A DNA stretch of 64,000 nt from Oligoflexia bacterium (GTDB lineage Bacteria; Bdellovibrionota; Bdellovibrionia; JABDDW01): contig JADJXN010000006.1 of the NCBI GenBank assembly GCA_016715815.1, positions 1 to 64,000 of the forward strand. Reading direction: 5' to 3'. Numbering within the stretch: the stretch's first letter is position 1; each line of letters opens with the position of its first letter. Shown here piece by piece: positions 8,960 to 16,464 of the stretch. The position numbers and the translations under genes were made by a program. Below the pieces are notes generated by a model, which was not told the DNA's origin, did not search any database, and saw nothing but the letters and a program-made list of their open reading frames with translations.

Positions 8960-10207
8960 ATGAATTTTTTATTAATTCTCTTCCTACTCCTTAGTTATAA
9001 CTCCCAAGCAAGCTTACTTACAACATTTGGCTTGGGTGCAAAAAACCAGGCCTTGGTAAATTCTGGCTCCAGTGTTTTTTTAGATGTTTATTCTCAAAGT
9101 TATAACCCAGCCCTTTTAAGCTTAGTTACAAAAAGAGAATTTGCCGCCAGCATGCAAGGGGGCTTTACATTTTTTGAAAGTATTAACCAAGTCCTTACAG
9201 ACACAACAACTCTTGGTGGTACCTCTAATGTTATTTCAAATGTTTCTACAAAAACACCAGATACCTTTTCTTTTTCTGTGAGCTATGCGCAGCCCATAAA
9301 CCAAAAGTTTTCATTTGGTTTGTTTTTAAATTCACCAGTTGAGAAAATTTTGGGTATAGACACTCAGGATTCCTTTTTGCCTCAATATTCAATGTATTTA
9401 TCTGACACCCAAAGGTTTAGTGGCGGAGCAAACCTGTCTTACAAATTAAATGATGACTTATTTTTAGGTATTGGCGGCCAGCTTTATTTAGTAACAGCTG
9501 CAACTACACGCTTTCGCTTGCCAGCTGGAGGCAATTCAACATCTCGTTTAAGAATGGATGTGCGCCCAGGTTTTGCGCCAATAATTGGGGTCACAAAAGT
9601 TTTTGATAAAATTAAAGCATCAGTTATTTATTGGGGTAAACAAGACTATAATGTTCTTTTGGAAAATAACACCACACTTAGTCTTATTGCCCCAACGGAT
9701 CTTATTTTTACAGTCAATTCCTCAGTTGCATTTGACCCTGAAACTTTTATTTTAAGCTCAAGCTATCAAGATGATAAAAATATTTTTAGCCTAAGTGCAC
9801 ATATTGAAAGATGGAGCCAATTTAGTGGAAGCTCAGCAAGGCTTAATTTTACCACTTTTAGCGGAACTTTTGCGCAAACCCAACCGAGCTTACAATTTAA
9901 AGATGTTATTAGCTTAAGAGCGGGGTTTGAGCATAAATACCTTAATTGGGCCTTAAGGTTTGGCTATGGTTTTTTACCCACTCCTGTGCCTGACCAAAAT
10001 GGTGATTCCAATTACGTTGATGCAGATAAGCATGCCCTTGGAATTGGGGCTAGCTTATTTAAAGGGCTTTTAGATATAGCCATGCAGGCTCATTATTTGA
10101 CTCCTAAACAAATTGTTAAAACCTCTAGCCAATCCATAGGGTATCCGGGTTATAAGATTGGTGGCTTGGTTTTAAGTTATGGTTTGACTTGGTCTACGGA
10201 GCTCTAA
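8960..10207 (+). CDS. FadL/OmpP1-like outer-membrane transporter
   Basis: 415 residues. A signal peptide (MNFLLILFLLLSYNSQA) precedes SLLTTFGLGAKNQALVNSG, which resembles the start of FadL/TodX/OmpP1 proteins, followed by SYNPALLSLV, the family's usual N-PA motif. The rest is amphipathic strands suited to a 14-strand barrel. FadL proteins pass hydrophobic compounds such as fatty acids across the outer membrane. It ends in STEL without a C-terminal aromatic residue. It lies 8 bp after rsmA and 3 bp before the DUF502 gene. Confidence 0.75.
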   Translation: MNFLLILFLLLSYNSQASLLTTFGLGAKNQALVNSGSSVFLDVYSQSYNPALLSLVTKREFAASMQGGFTFFESINQVLTDTTTLGGTSNVISNVSTKTPDTFSFSVSYAQPINQKFSFGLFLNSPVEKILGIDTQDSFLPQYSMYLSDTQRFSGGANLSYKLNDDLFLGIGGQLYLVTAATTRFRLPAGGNSTSRLRMDVRPGFAPIIGVTKVFDKIKASVIYWGKQDYNVLLENNTTLSLIAPTDLIFTVNSSVAFDPETFILSSSYQDDKNIFSLSAHIERWSQFSGSSARLNFTTFSGTFAQTQPSLQFKDVISLRAGFEHKYLNWALRFGYGFLPTPVPDQNGDSNYVDADKHALGIGASLFKGLLDIAMQAHYLTPKQIVKTSSQSIGYPGYKIGGLVLSYGLTWSTEL

Positions 10208-10210
10208 ATT

Positions 10211-10807
10211 ATGAATTTAATTAAAAAACTATTTAAAGAATATTTTTTAGCCGGCATTTTAGTTATTGGTCCACTGGCCGTTTGTTTTATTGTTGTTAAG
10301 GCTGTTATTGATGCAGCTGATGCATTTTTACAAGTTAACAAGTGGTTCCCTGTTGATATCCCAGGGCTTGGAGTTCTTGTATCTGTATTAATTATTTTAG
10401 GTGCTGGCTTTTTAGGAAAAAACTTTTTAGGAAAATACTTTATCTCTTTAACTAGTGATGTTGTCTCTAAGGTTCCAGTTCTTGGTGGGATTTATAAAAG
10501 TATTAAGCAAATTTTTGAAACACTTTTTATTAACCGAGAGCAACATTTTAGGCGTGTGGTTTTAGTTACTTTTCCCGGGCAAGTGAGTAAAACTTTAGCA
10601 TTTGTTACTTCTAATGAGGTGCCAAATGAAATTAAAAATTTATTTTCAGAACCAATGCTAAGCCTTTATATTCCAACGTCTCCCATTCCCACAAACGGTT
10701 TTTATGTTTTTATGGCTAAAAAAGATGTGCAAGAAACCTCTCTCACTGTGGAGCAAGCTTTTAAGGTTATTGTTTCTTTGGGGCTAGCAAACTCTAATGG
10801 CCATTAA
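10211..10807 (+). CDS. DUF502 family inner-membrane protein
   Basis: 198 residues with two membrane segments (about 12-34 and 49-72). The pattern SKVPVLGGIYKSIKQIFETL, then VVLVTFPG and YIPTSPIPTNGFYVFM, is characteristic of DUF502, a widespread membrane family of unknown role with a soluble C-terminal domain. It shares an 11-bp overlap with smpB and is probably co-transcribed with it. Confidence 0.85.
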   Translation: MNLIKKLFKEYFLAGILVIGPLAVCFIVVKAVIDAADAFLQVNKWFPVDIPGLGVLVSVLIILGAGFLGKNFLGKYFISLTSDVVSKVPVLGGIYKSIKQIFETLFINREQHFRRVVLVTFPGQVSKTLAFVTSNEVPNEIKNLFSEPMLSLYIPTSPIPTNGFYVFMAKKDVQETSLTVEQAFKVIVSLGLANSNGH

Positions 10808-11252
10808 AATAATTGTTCAAAATAAAAAAGCCTTTCATGATTATTTTATTTTAGAAACCTATGAAGCAGGAATGGTTTTAAAAGGAAGTGAAGTAAAAAG
10901 CCTAAGGGCGGGCAGTGCCCAGCTAAAAGACTCTTACGTTATTTTTGAACAAGATGAGCTTTTTCTTTTAAACACTCACATTAGTGCCTACTCCGCTTCA
11001 AGTTATAATAACCATGTGCCTGAGAGGCGCAGAAAACTTTTAATGCATAAAAGTGAGATTAATAAAATTATTGCTCAAATGAAGGAAAAGGGTCTTACGG
11101 TGGTGCCCCTTAAAATGTATTTTAAAGAAGGAATAGCTAAGGTGGAAATTGCCATCGTAAAGGGTAAAAAAGCCCATGATAAACGAGATAGCATTAAGAA
11201 GCGTGACGTGCAGAGGGAGCTTGGTCAGGCTGTGCGGAAGTCTCGAGGTTAA
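10797..11252 (+). CDS. smpB: SsrA-binding protein SmpB
   Basis: 151 residues. The N-terminal IVQNKKAFHDYFILETYEAG and the block VLKGSEVKSLR are standard for SmpB, which carries tmRNA to stalled ribosomes for trans-translation. The basic tail (IKKRDVQRELG) that occupies the decoding site is present. No tmRNA gene is visible in this window. The last 59 bp overlap the convergent HAMP gene, an unusually long antisense overlap. Confidence 0.95.
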   Translation: MAIKIIVQNKKAFHDYFILETYEAGMVLKGSEVKSLRAGSAQLKDSYVIFEQDELFLLNTHISAYSASSYNNHVPERRRKLLMHKSEINKIIAQMKEKGLTVVPLKMYFKEGIAKVEIAIVKGKKAHDKRDSIKKRDVQRELGQAVRKSRG

Positions 11253-11835
11253 GTTTTCCAAGCTGTAAGTTTTTTTCCTCAACCATTTTTTCCCAAGTGT
11301 ATGTAGCGTCTTTGTTTTTTGGATCAGGTTTTAATTTTTCAAGTGCGATAAGATCTGTTTCCACTTGAGTTTTTAAAATTTCAACCATGTAGTTATAGCT
11401 GTCGCAAAAATCTTGGAATTCATCATCTTTTCTTAGCTCAATTTTTGCATCTTTAAGGTTTCCACGGCTAATACCCTTGATTTTTTCTTGAATAAGCATA
11501 ATTGGGGTAACAAGTTTTTGTGAAAGCTTTAAACCAAGCCAACCTAAAAAAACGAGGTAGACCATAAAAGAGGCAAATATAAACTCATTGGCTAATTTTA
11601 ACTCCACATTTAGTGCCTTAATTACTTTTGGAGCATGCAGTAAAAGGGTGTTTTTAAACATAAAGTAGTTGGTGTTTAAAAAGTAAATGGAAACCCCAGT
11701 GAGTAACAAACCAAAGACCAGTCCAAAACGCATTAAAAATAGAGCATATTTGTACTGAAAGCGCTGAATAAGTAGGTGCTTGGTGCGCATTTTTCTTTGG
11801 TAGAGTAATTGACTGTGTTGGGGTGTCCTAATCAT
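11194..11835 (-). CDS. two-TM protein with HAMP-like domain
   Basis: 213 residues from the ATG at 11835 (a GTG two codons earlier is possible). Membrane segments lie at about residues 35-55 and 85-107. Next comes a HAMP-like pair of helices with a PIM..Q proline start and the DEF motif (ELRKDDEFQDFCDSYNYMV). No kinase, cyclase or methyl-accepting domain follows, so it is a short signalling or adaptor module. The LspA fusion at 21334-22219 ends in a related module (KLRTGDEFKELE). Function unknown. Confidence 0.7.
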   Translation of the reverse strand: MIRTPQHSQLLYQRKMRTKHLLIQRFQYKYALFLMRFGLVFGLLLTGVSIYFLNTNYFMFKNTLLLHAPKVIKALNVELKLANEFIFASFMVYLVFLGWLGLKLSQKLVTPIMLIQEKIKGISRGNLKDAKIELRKDDEFQDFCDSYNYMVEILKTQVETDLIALEKLKPDPKNKDATYTWEKMVEEKNLQLGKLNLETSAQPDQAPSARHAS

Positions 11836-11880
11836 ATACACTTTTTCGGAAATTTTTTTAATTTATGTTAGACTCTTTGT

Positions 11881-12687
11881 ATGAATTTTAAATTTCTAGC
11901 CGTAACATTGCCCATGCTTGCCCTACTTTTGTCTTGCTCTAGTAGTGAGAAAAAAGTGGCCACCTATGAGGAAATTAAAAACGAAGAAAGTATTAGTGAT
12001 GATAAAAAAGCCATTGAAGAGTTGAGAAAAGAAATTCCAGATGAAATAAAAAAATCAAATGACAGATTAGCTGAGGTTTTAAACCGCTGGAAAAAAGTAA
12101 AAACAGATCCATATGCGCTAAGAGAAAAATTTGACGATGAAATTAGAAAAATGCGAAACGACATGGAAAAAAAATGGCGCCGCATGCGTGAAGACTTTAA
12201 TAATCGTCAATCAGCTATGAGAAAAAACTTTCAGAGAAAGCAAAAAGAGCAACGTGATAGTTTTTATTCTTCAAAGCCAGATAGTGATAGGCGTACTGAA
12301 TTTACAAGTGAGCAGTCTGAAATGAGAGACAGGTTTAATTCAGACTTAAGGGATGAGCGGGACGAGTTTGAAGATGATTTACGTGAGGCGAGAAAAGATT
12401 TTGAATCAGAAATTGCCAATAAGCGCACTGAGTTTAATCAGGAATTCCCTGAGTACCAAAGAATTTATAAAGAGATGAAGGTAGCAGAAGAGCGTGAGAA
12501 GCTTGAACGTCAAGAAAACCCACAACCATATAGCGGCTGGCCCTATGATCCCGAAGAGGCAGCCCGTAAAACTGGCAAACCCGTATCCCCTGAAAATGTA
12601 GATGTGAATAAGGGCGGGAATGGTTGGCCCTCAAGTGATCCGAATGAATTTAATGATATGCCGGACCCCAATAAACTTGGCCCTTAA
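11881..12687 (+). CDS. charged helical lipoprotein of unknown function
   Basis: 268 residues. The signal and lipobox LLLSC give a lipidated Cys near residue 19. Residues of about 40-205 are extremely rich in Glu, Asp, Arg and Lys with almost no hydrophobic heptads, e.g. KKWRRMREDFNNR and DLRDERDEFEDDLREARK. That suggests a single long charged alpha helix rather than a classic coiled coil. The tail is Pro/Gly/Asn-rich. A spacer or stalk in the periplasm is a reasonable guess. It overlaps the convergent gene by 4 bp. Confidence 0.75.
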   Translation: MNFKFLAVTLPMLALLLSCSSSEKKVATYEEIKNEESISDDKKAIEELRKEIPDEIKKSNDRLAEVLNRWKKVKTDPYALREKFDDEIRKMRNDMEKKWRRMREDFNNRQSAMRKNFQRKQKEQRDSFYSSKPDSDRRTEFTSEQSEMRDRFNSDLRDERDEFEDDLREARKDFESEIANKRTEFNQEFPEYQRIYKEMKVAEEREKLERQENPQPYSGWPYDPEEAARKTGKPVSPENVDVNKGGNGWPSSDPNEFNDMPDPNKLGP

Positions 12688-13175
12688 AGTTTTTTTAGTT
12701 TTTCAATTTGTCTGCGGGCATCATCAATAAGTTCTTGTTGTTTTGCCAGTTGCAGTGATTGATTATCAATTAATTTTTGCGCTTGAGAGATTCTAAGCTC
12801 AAAAGACTGAACAATTTGGTTATGTCGCTCAATTAAAGATTCAATTTTTGTTTCATTTAAGCTTTTTTCTCTTACTTTTTGGTTTAGATCGCTGAATTTC
12901 TCATGTTGCTCTTTTTGTAGCATGTTAAGGCGCTCATCATGAAGTTGTAGTCGGTTTATGAGCTTTTCCATTCTTAAGGCAGTATTTTTAGAGTTTTCTT
13001 GGTTTAAAAAGTTTGAGTCTTCAATTTGCTTTTTTAGCTTTTCAATCATTTCAAGCAAAAGCGGGGATTCCTCTAATAGTGAAAAATGGCTTGTCACAAA
13101 GGAATCAATAACCCCTGAGGGGGTTGGATTATTAGAAAACTCACCAAAAAGTGCAGGGTTTAGCTGTCTTGACAT
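12684..13175 (-). CDS. coiled-coil protein of unknown function
   Basis: 163 residues, with no signal peptide. After an N-terminal segment (MSRQLNPALFGEF) nearly all of residues 38-163 are heptad-like helix (MIEKLKKQIEDSNFL, LINRLQLHDERLNML, QLAKQQELIDDARRQ). It is probably a cytoplasmic oligomeric coiled coil. It is divergent from the gene at 13240, with a 64-bp shared upstream region. Confidence 0.7.
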   Translation of the reverse strand: MSRQLNPALFGEFSNNPTPSGVIDSFVTSHFSLLEESPLLLEMIEKLKKQIEDSNFLNQENSKNTALRMEKLINRLQLHDERLNMLQKEQHEKFSDLNQKVREKSLNETKIESLIERHNQIVQSFELRISQAQKLIDNQSLQLAKQQELIDDARRQIEKLKKL

Positions 13176-13239
13176 GGTTTTATCAGAGCATAAAAAAAAG
13201 CTCTAGACAAGCCCACATATAGGTCCCTATTGTTAAATT

Positions 13240-14157
13240 ATGACATCTCAAGTTACGACAGCACAGCTAGCAAAGCGAATTACTCAAAACATTACCCATG
13301 ATAACGCAGGACGAGTTGCCCTATTTCACTTTATTAAAAATACTTGCCGCGGCGATGAAGAAGTAACAACCCAATTTATTAACGATTTTTTTGCTGAATG
13401 CTTGCTTTTGCCGTCTTGGCAGGAAAAAAGGGTTGAGCTTTATAAAGACATTAAAGAGCTTTTATATCAGTTTCAAATAAACTTAGATCAGCTTTGGGAC
13501 TTACAAAAAATGCAGCTAGTAATGCTTCAAAGTGCACAAAATCTTTATTCAGCTGTTAAATTTCATGAGGCAAAGCTTAATAAAGAATCCACGACTTTCA
13601 GAGTTATTCCCGATGGCGAGCACCGCATGGTGGTTTTACGTAAAAACCCCGATGGAAACTTTATTGTTAGAACCTATGGTAATACTGCCTACATTCAAGG
13701 AAAAGATGTGGTGCCGGTTAAGTATGATCAGGAATTAGTTTACGGCCCAACGCTTGAGCTTTGTATGGGGGTTACACAAAGTATAAGGCTTTCAGCACAC
13801 ACACAAATTAGGTTTGAAATTTCAGAAAACAGTATCATTGCTCAAACCCTATCTGGTTTTGCTTTTAGGCAGAGCCAAATTGTGGAGCTTAAATATTTAA
13901 GTGATTTTACGCCCTTATTTTTTCACCTAAAAAAGCTTGAGAAGTTCTACGTCTACAGGGCAAGCGATCCTTTTTACATGGAGCTTATACAAAACATAGA
14001 CAGAGCCCTTCAAGGTAGTGGCCCAGCCTCACGTAAAACCCTAGAGGAAGCACAAATCATTTTTGACCAAGTTTTTCCTGATGACAAAGTCCTGTATATG
14101 AAGTTAAAAGAGTTAGCAAAGTTAGTTGCACTTAGTCCAAGAGATTTACAAGGTTAA
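13240..14157 (+). CDS. conserved-looking protein of unknown function
   Basis: 305 residues, no signal peptide or membrane segment. The N-terminal 100 residues are helical (LAKRITQNITHDNAGRVALF). The middle (about 110-230) is strand-rich (EHRMVVLRKNPDGNFIVRTYG), and the end is helical again. Nothing catalytic is recognised. It sits 5 bp before the pseudouridine synthase gene and is likely co-transcribed with it. Confidence 0.65.
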   Translation: MTSQVTTAQLAKRITQNITHDNAGRVALFHFIKNTCRGDEEVTTQFINDFFAECLLLPSWQEKRVELYKDIKELLYQFQINLDQLWDLQKMQLVMLQSAQNLYSAVKFHEAKLNKESTTFRVIPDGEHRMVVLRKNPDGNFIVRTYGNTAYIQGKDVVPVKYDQELVYGPTLELCMGVTQSIRLSAHTQIRFEISENSIIAQTLSGFAFRQSQIVELKYLSDFTPLFFHLKKLEKFYVYRASDPFYMELIQNIDRALQGSGPASRKTLEEAQIIFDQVFPDDKVLYMKLKELAKLVALSPRDLQG

Positions 14158-14162
14158 TTCCC

Positions 14163-14903
14163 ATGAAATTAGATGGTGGTTTAAGGCTCCAAAAATTTAT
14201 TGCTGATTGTGGTATTGCAAGCCGCAGAAAGGCCGAGGAAATGATAGCCGACGGCCTTGTGACTGTTAATGGCCGTGTGATTAAAGAAATGGGTTTTAAA
14301 ATCACGCCTGGCGAAGATGCTGTAAAAGTAAATGGTAAGCTTTTAAGGGTTAATACTTCTGAAAAGGTTTACTTATTATTTAATAAACCAACTGGGGTTA
14401 TTTCCTCATTGCATGATCCTGAGGAGCGTCCCACTATTAAAGATTTTTTAGTGAAGGTCCGTGAAAGAGTATTTCCAGTGGGCCGCCTTGATTACCACAC
14501 CGAAGGGTTAATGATATTAACTAATGATGGGAAATTTTCTCAAAGCATTATCCATCCTGAAAAATACGTTACCAAAACATATTTAGTAAAATTAAACGGA
14601 AAACTGAATGAAGAAAAAACCAAACGCTTACTTGCCGGCGTCACTTTAGCTGAAGGAAAAGTAAAAGCCTTGGCTGTGCATAGAACCACCCAAGGGGATC
14701 AGTATGATTGGTATAAAGTGGTTTTAGTTGAGGGGCGAAACCAGCAAGTTCAAAGATTGTTTAATAAAATTGGAATGGATACCAAAAAAATAAAGCGGGT
14801 TGCCATAGGTCGCCTTAATTTGGGTGAGTTGCCGCGAGGTCACTACCGCTACCTTACAGAAGAAGATGCTTTTAAGGCCCTTGAACCTTACAAGAAAATT
14901 TAA
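14163..14903 (+). CDS. RsuA/RluB-family pseudouridine synthase
   Basis: 246 residues. An S4 RNA-binding domain comes first (LRLQKFIADCGIASRRKAEEMI). The catalytic RsuA/RluB/E/F domain follows with GRLDYHTEGLMILTNDG, where the Asp is the catalytic residue, and EGRNQQVQRLFNKIG. These enzymes isomerise a specific uridine in 16S or 23S rRNA. S4 plus this length fits RluB-like enzymes acting on 23S rRNA, but the exact site cannot be told from sequence, so no symbol is given. Confidence 0.88.
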   Translation: MKLDGGLRLQKFIADCGIASRRKAEEMIADGLVTVNGRVIKEMGFKITPGEDAVKVNGKLLRVNTSEKVYLLFNKPTGVISSLHDPEERPTIKDFLVKVRERVFPVGRLDYHTEGLMILTNDGKFSQSIIHPEKYVTKTYLVKLNGKLNEEKTKRLLAGVTLAEGKVKALAVHRTTQGDQYDWYKVVLVEGRNQQVQRLFNKIGMDTKKIKRVAIGRLNLGELPRGHYRYLTEEDAFKALEPYKKI

Positions 14904-14993
14904 ATCAAAAAAATAAATTCATTTTTCGGATTTACCGGACGCCATCGGACGCCAAAGCAGTTTAATTTTTATTTAGGTTTAGCAGCAATTTTG

Positions 14994-15025
14994 CAAAGAA
15001 AAAGGGTGGCTCTTTAAGCCACCCT
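14994..15025 (-). terminator. rho-independent terminator for the DsbD-like gene
   Basis: AGGGTGGCT and AGCCACCCT (15003-15025) form a perfect 9-bp stem with a 5-nt loop. Read on the minus strand it is followed at once by TTTTTCTTT. That orientation matches the DsbD-like gene ending at 15255, leaving a long 3' untranslated stretch. On the plus strand there is no U-run. Confidence 0.6.
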
Positions 15026-15074
15026 CGCGGAATTAAAAGTTCCCACCTTACCTTTTAACCAAAGGGAGGGTACT

Positions 15075-15206
15075 ATGAAGTCAAGCTTCGTAGGGAAAGA
15101 TCGGAGTAAAAATAGAAAACTGAAGTCTAGGCTGAAATTATTGAACGTACTACTTCAGACACTTTATTTATTACTTAAGATTTTATTTTTAAAACTGGGC
15201 TTATAG
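15075..15206 (+). CDS. possible small protein, 43 residues
   Basis: AAGGGAGGG lies four bases before an ATG, followed by 43 codons and TAG. The peptide starts MKSSFVGKDRSKNRKLK, very basic, and ends in a leucine-rich stretch (LLQTLYLLLKILFLKLGL) able to enter or lie on a membrane. A strong ribosome binding site plus this coherent composition argue for a real gene. Its small size, and its position opposite the 3' untranslated stretch of the DsbD-like gene, argue against. Confidence 0.35.
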   Translation: MKSSFVGKDRSKNRKLKSRLKLLNVLLQTLYLLLKILFLKLGL

Positions 15207-15254
15207 CGGGACGTGTGGGCAATTAACACATGTGCAACCGGTAAGGCTGGTAGC

Positions 15255-16340
15255 TTAAAGAGTCTTTTTTAAATTAAAAATAAATTGTTCAGGTTTTACA
15301 AAGCCGGTAATAGTTGCTTCTTTTACTACTTTACCATCACGGTTAATGAAAATAACAGTGGGAAGTCCCACAACTTGGTATTTTTCAAATACCCTTTCAA
15401 CCTCTGGTGTGGAGTGGGTGGCATCAAACTTTAATCTAACAAAGCTTTCACTTTGGCTAATAACTTCACCATTTGTGTAGGTTTTTTTATCAAGCTCATG
15501 GCAAGCGGCACACCACTGAGCCCAAAAATCAATCATCACTGGTTTTTTATCAAGGGCTGCCATTTGTATAAGCTCTTCACTGTAAAGTTGCCACTGAACA
15601 GAATTAGCCATATTTAGCTGCATTGCTTTTTCAGAGTGAAACCATGGCAAAAACGGCTTTAAATAATAAACAGACATTCCAATAAGAATAACTCCAAATA
15701 CTTGTTTGATTCTTACCATCCACGCTCCAGAGCGTGGCAAATGGGTTAAAAGACCAGAGAATGTTCCTAAAATTATAAAAATCATTCCAAGGCCCATGGC
15801 AAAAGTAAAAAGTAAAGTGAAGCCCTTAAACATATCAGCACTTTGAGCCACAAAAGTAAGAATGCTTACTAAAATTGGGCCAATACATGGCGAGGCGACA
15901 ACTCCTGAAACAATTCCGGCAACAAATGCTCCAAAAAGACCTTTTTCATTTTTGCCGCCCACACCAAAGTTATTGCGAATAAATTTTGGCGTTTGAATTT
16001 CATAAAAACCCAACATACTTAAACCCATTGCTAGAAAAATAAAACTTATAACACCTACAATCCAAATGTTGCCGAGGAATGATCCAAAAAATGCACCCGT
16101 TCTTGCAGCTAAAATTCCTAAAATAGAATAGGTGAAGGCTACGCCATGCACATAAGCAATGCTTAAGAGAAATGATTTTGTTTTTTTATTCTCTAAACTT
16201 TCAATTCCAATAACAGAGATGGTGATGGGGATCATGGGAAAAATACAAGGTGTGAAGCTTGCTAAAATTCCCCCAATAAAAACAAAAAAATAAGCACTAA
16301 ATTGGCCTGCTTCCAGAGCACTTTCTAATAATTCAAGCAT
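15255..16340 (-). CDS. DsbD-like thiol:disulfide interchange protein
   Basis: 361 residues. The transmembrane DsbD/CcdA domain has paired cysteines in SFTPCIFPMIPI and VASPCIGPILV, over about seven to eight membrane segments. After a linker, a thioredoxin domain carries WCAAC in FWAQWCAACHELDKKTY. It would pass electrons from cytoplasmic thioredoxin to periplasmic thiol proteins. E. coli DsbD has an N-terminal alpha domain that is missing here. It follows lon on the same strand, with a 117-bp palindromic element filling the gap. Confidence 0.9.
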   Translation of the reverse strand: MLELLESALEAGQFSAYFFVFIGGILASFTPCIFPMIPITISVIGIESLENKKTKSFLLSIAYVHGVAFTYSILGILAARTGAFFGSFLGNIWIVGVISFIFLAMGLSMLGFYEIQTPKFIRNNFGVGGKNEKGLFGAFVAGIVSGVVASPCIGPILVSILTFVAQSADMFKGFTLLFTFAMGLGMIFIILGTFSGLLTHLPRSGAWMVRIKQVFGVILIGMSVYYLKPFLPWFHSEKAMQLNMANSVQWQLYSEELIQMAALDKKPVMIDFWAQWCAACHELDKKTYTNGEVISQSESFVRLKFDATHSTPEVERVFEKYQVVGLPTVIFINRDGKVVKEATITGFVKPEQFIFNLKKTL

Positions 16341-16347
16341 GCTAATA

Positions 16348-16464
16348 AGGTAGCAGGTAGTTTTTGGTAATTATAGGGGTTAATTTAAATATAATAGTAA
16401 ATATAGGTGCTCTAGAGGTGAGCTCAAATATAAGTCTATAATTACCAAAAACTACCTGCTACCT
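16348..16464. repeat. palindromic repeat element, copy 1
   Basis: Arms at 16348-16375 and 16437-16464 are perfect 28-bp inverted complements beginning AGGTAGCAGGTAGTTTTTGG, around a 61-bp A+T-rich core. The right arm covers two bases of the lon stop codon, and the left end is 8 bp from the DsbD-like start, so the element fills the gap. A second copy with nearly the same arms and length lies at 57564-57679. No open frame or obvious target duplication is seen. It resembles a MITE or REP-type non-autonomous element. Confidence 0.8.

Larger units (their letters stand above)
14904..15254. other. 351-bp convergent intergenic region
   Basis: It lies between the convergent pseudouridine synthase and DsbD-like genes. 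It holds a 9-bp tandem repeat (CGGACGCCA at 14936-14944 and 14946-14954), a 9-bp perfect hairpin (15003-15025) and a possible small ORF (15075-15206). Its first part resembles the region after lpxH: CCGGAYGCCAT at 14935-14945 and 62794-62804, then AAAGGGYGGC hairpins about 60 bp later. Confidence 0.5.

Noticed and set aside
14924..15075. c-di-GMP riboswitch or tmRNA
   Set aside because: Considered because of the hairpin and a nearby GGDEF gene and smpB. The conserved GEMM core, the tmRNA ends and the tag-peptide frame are all absent.
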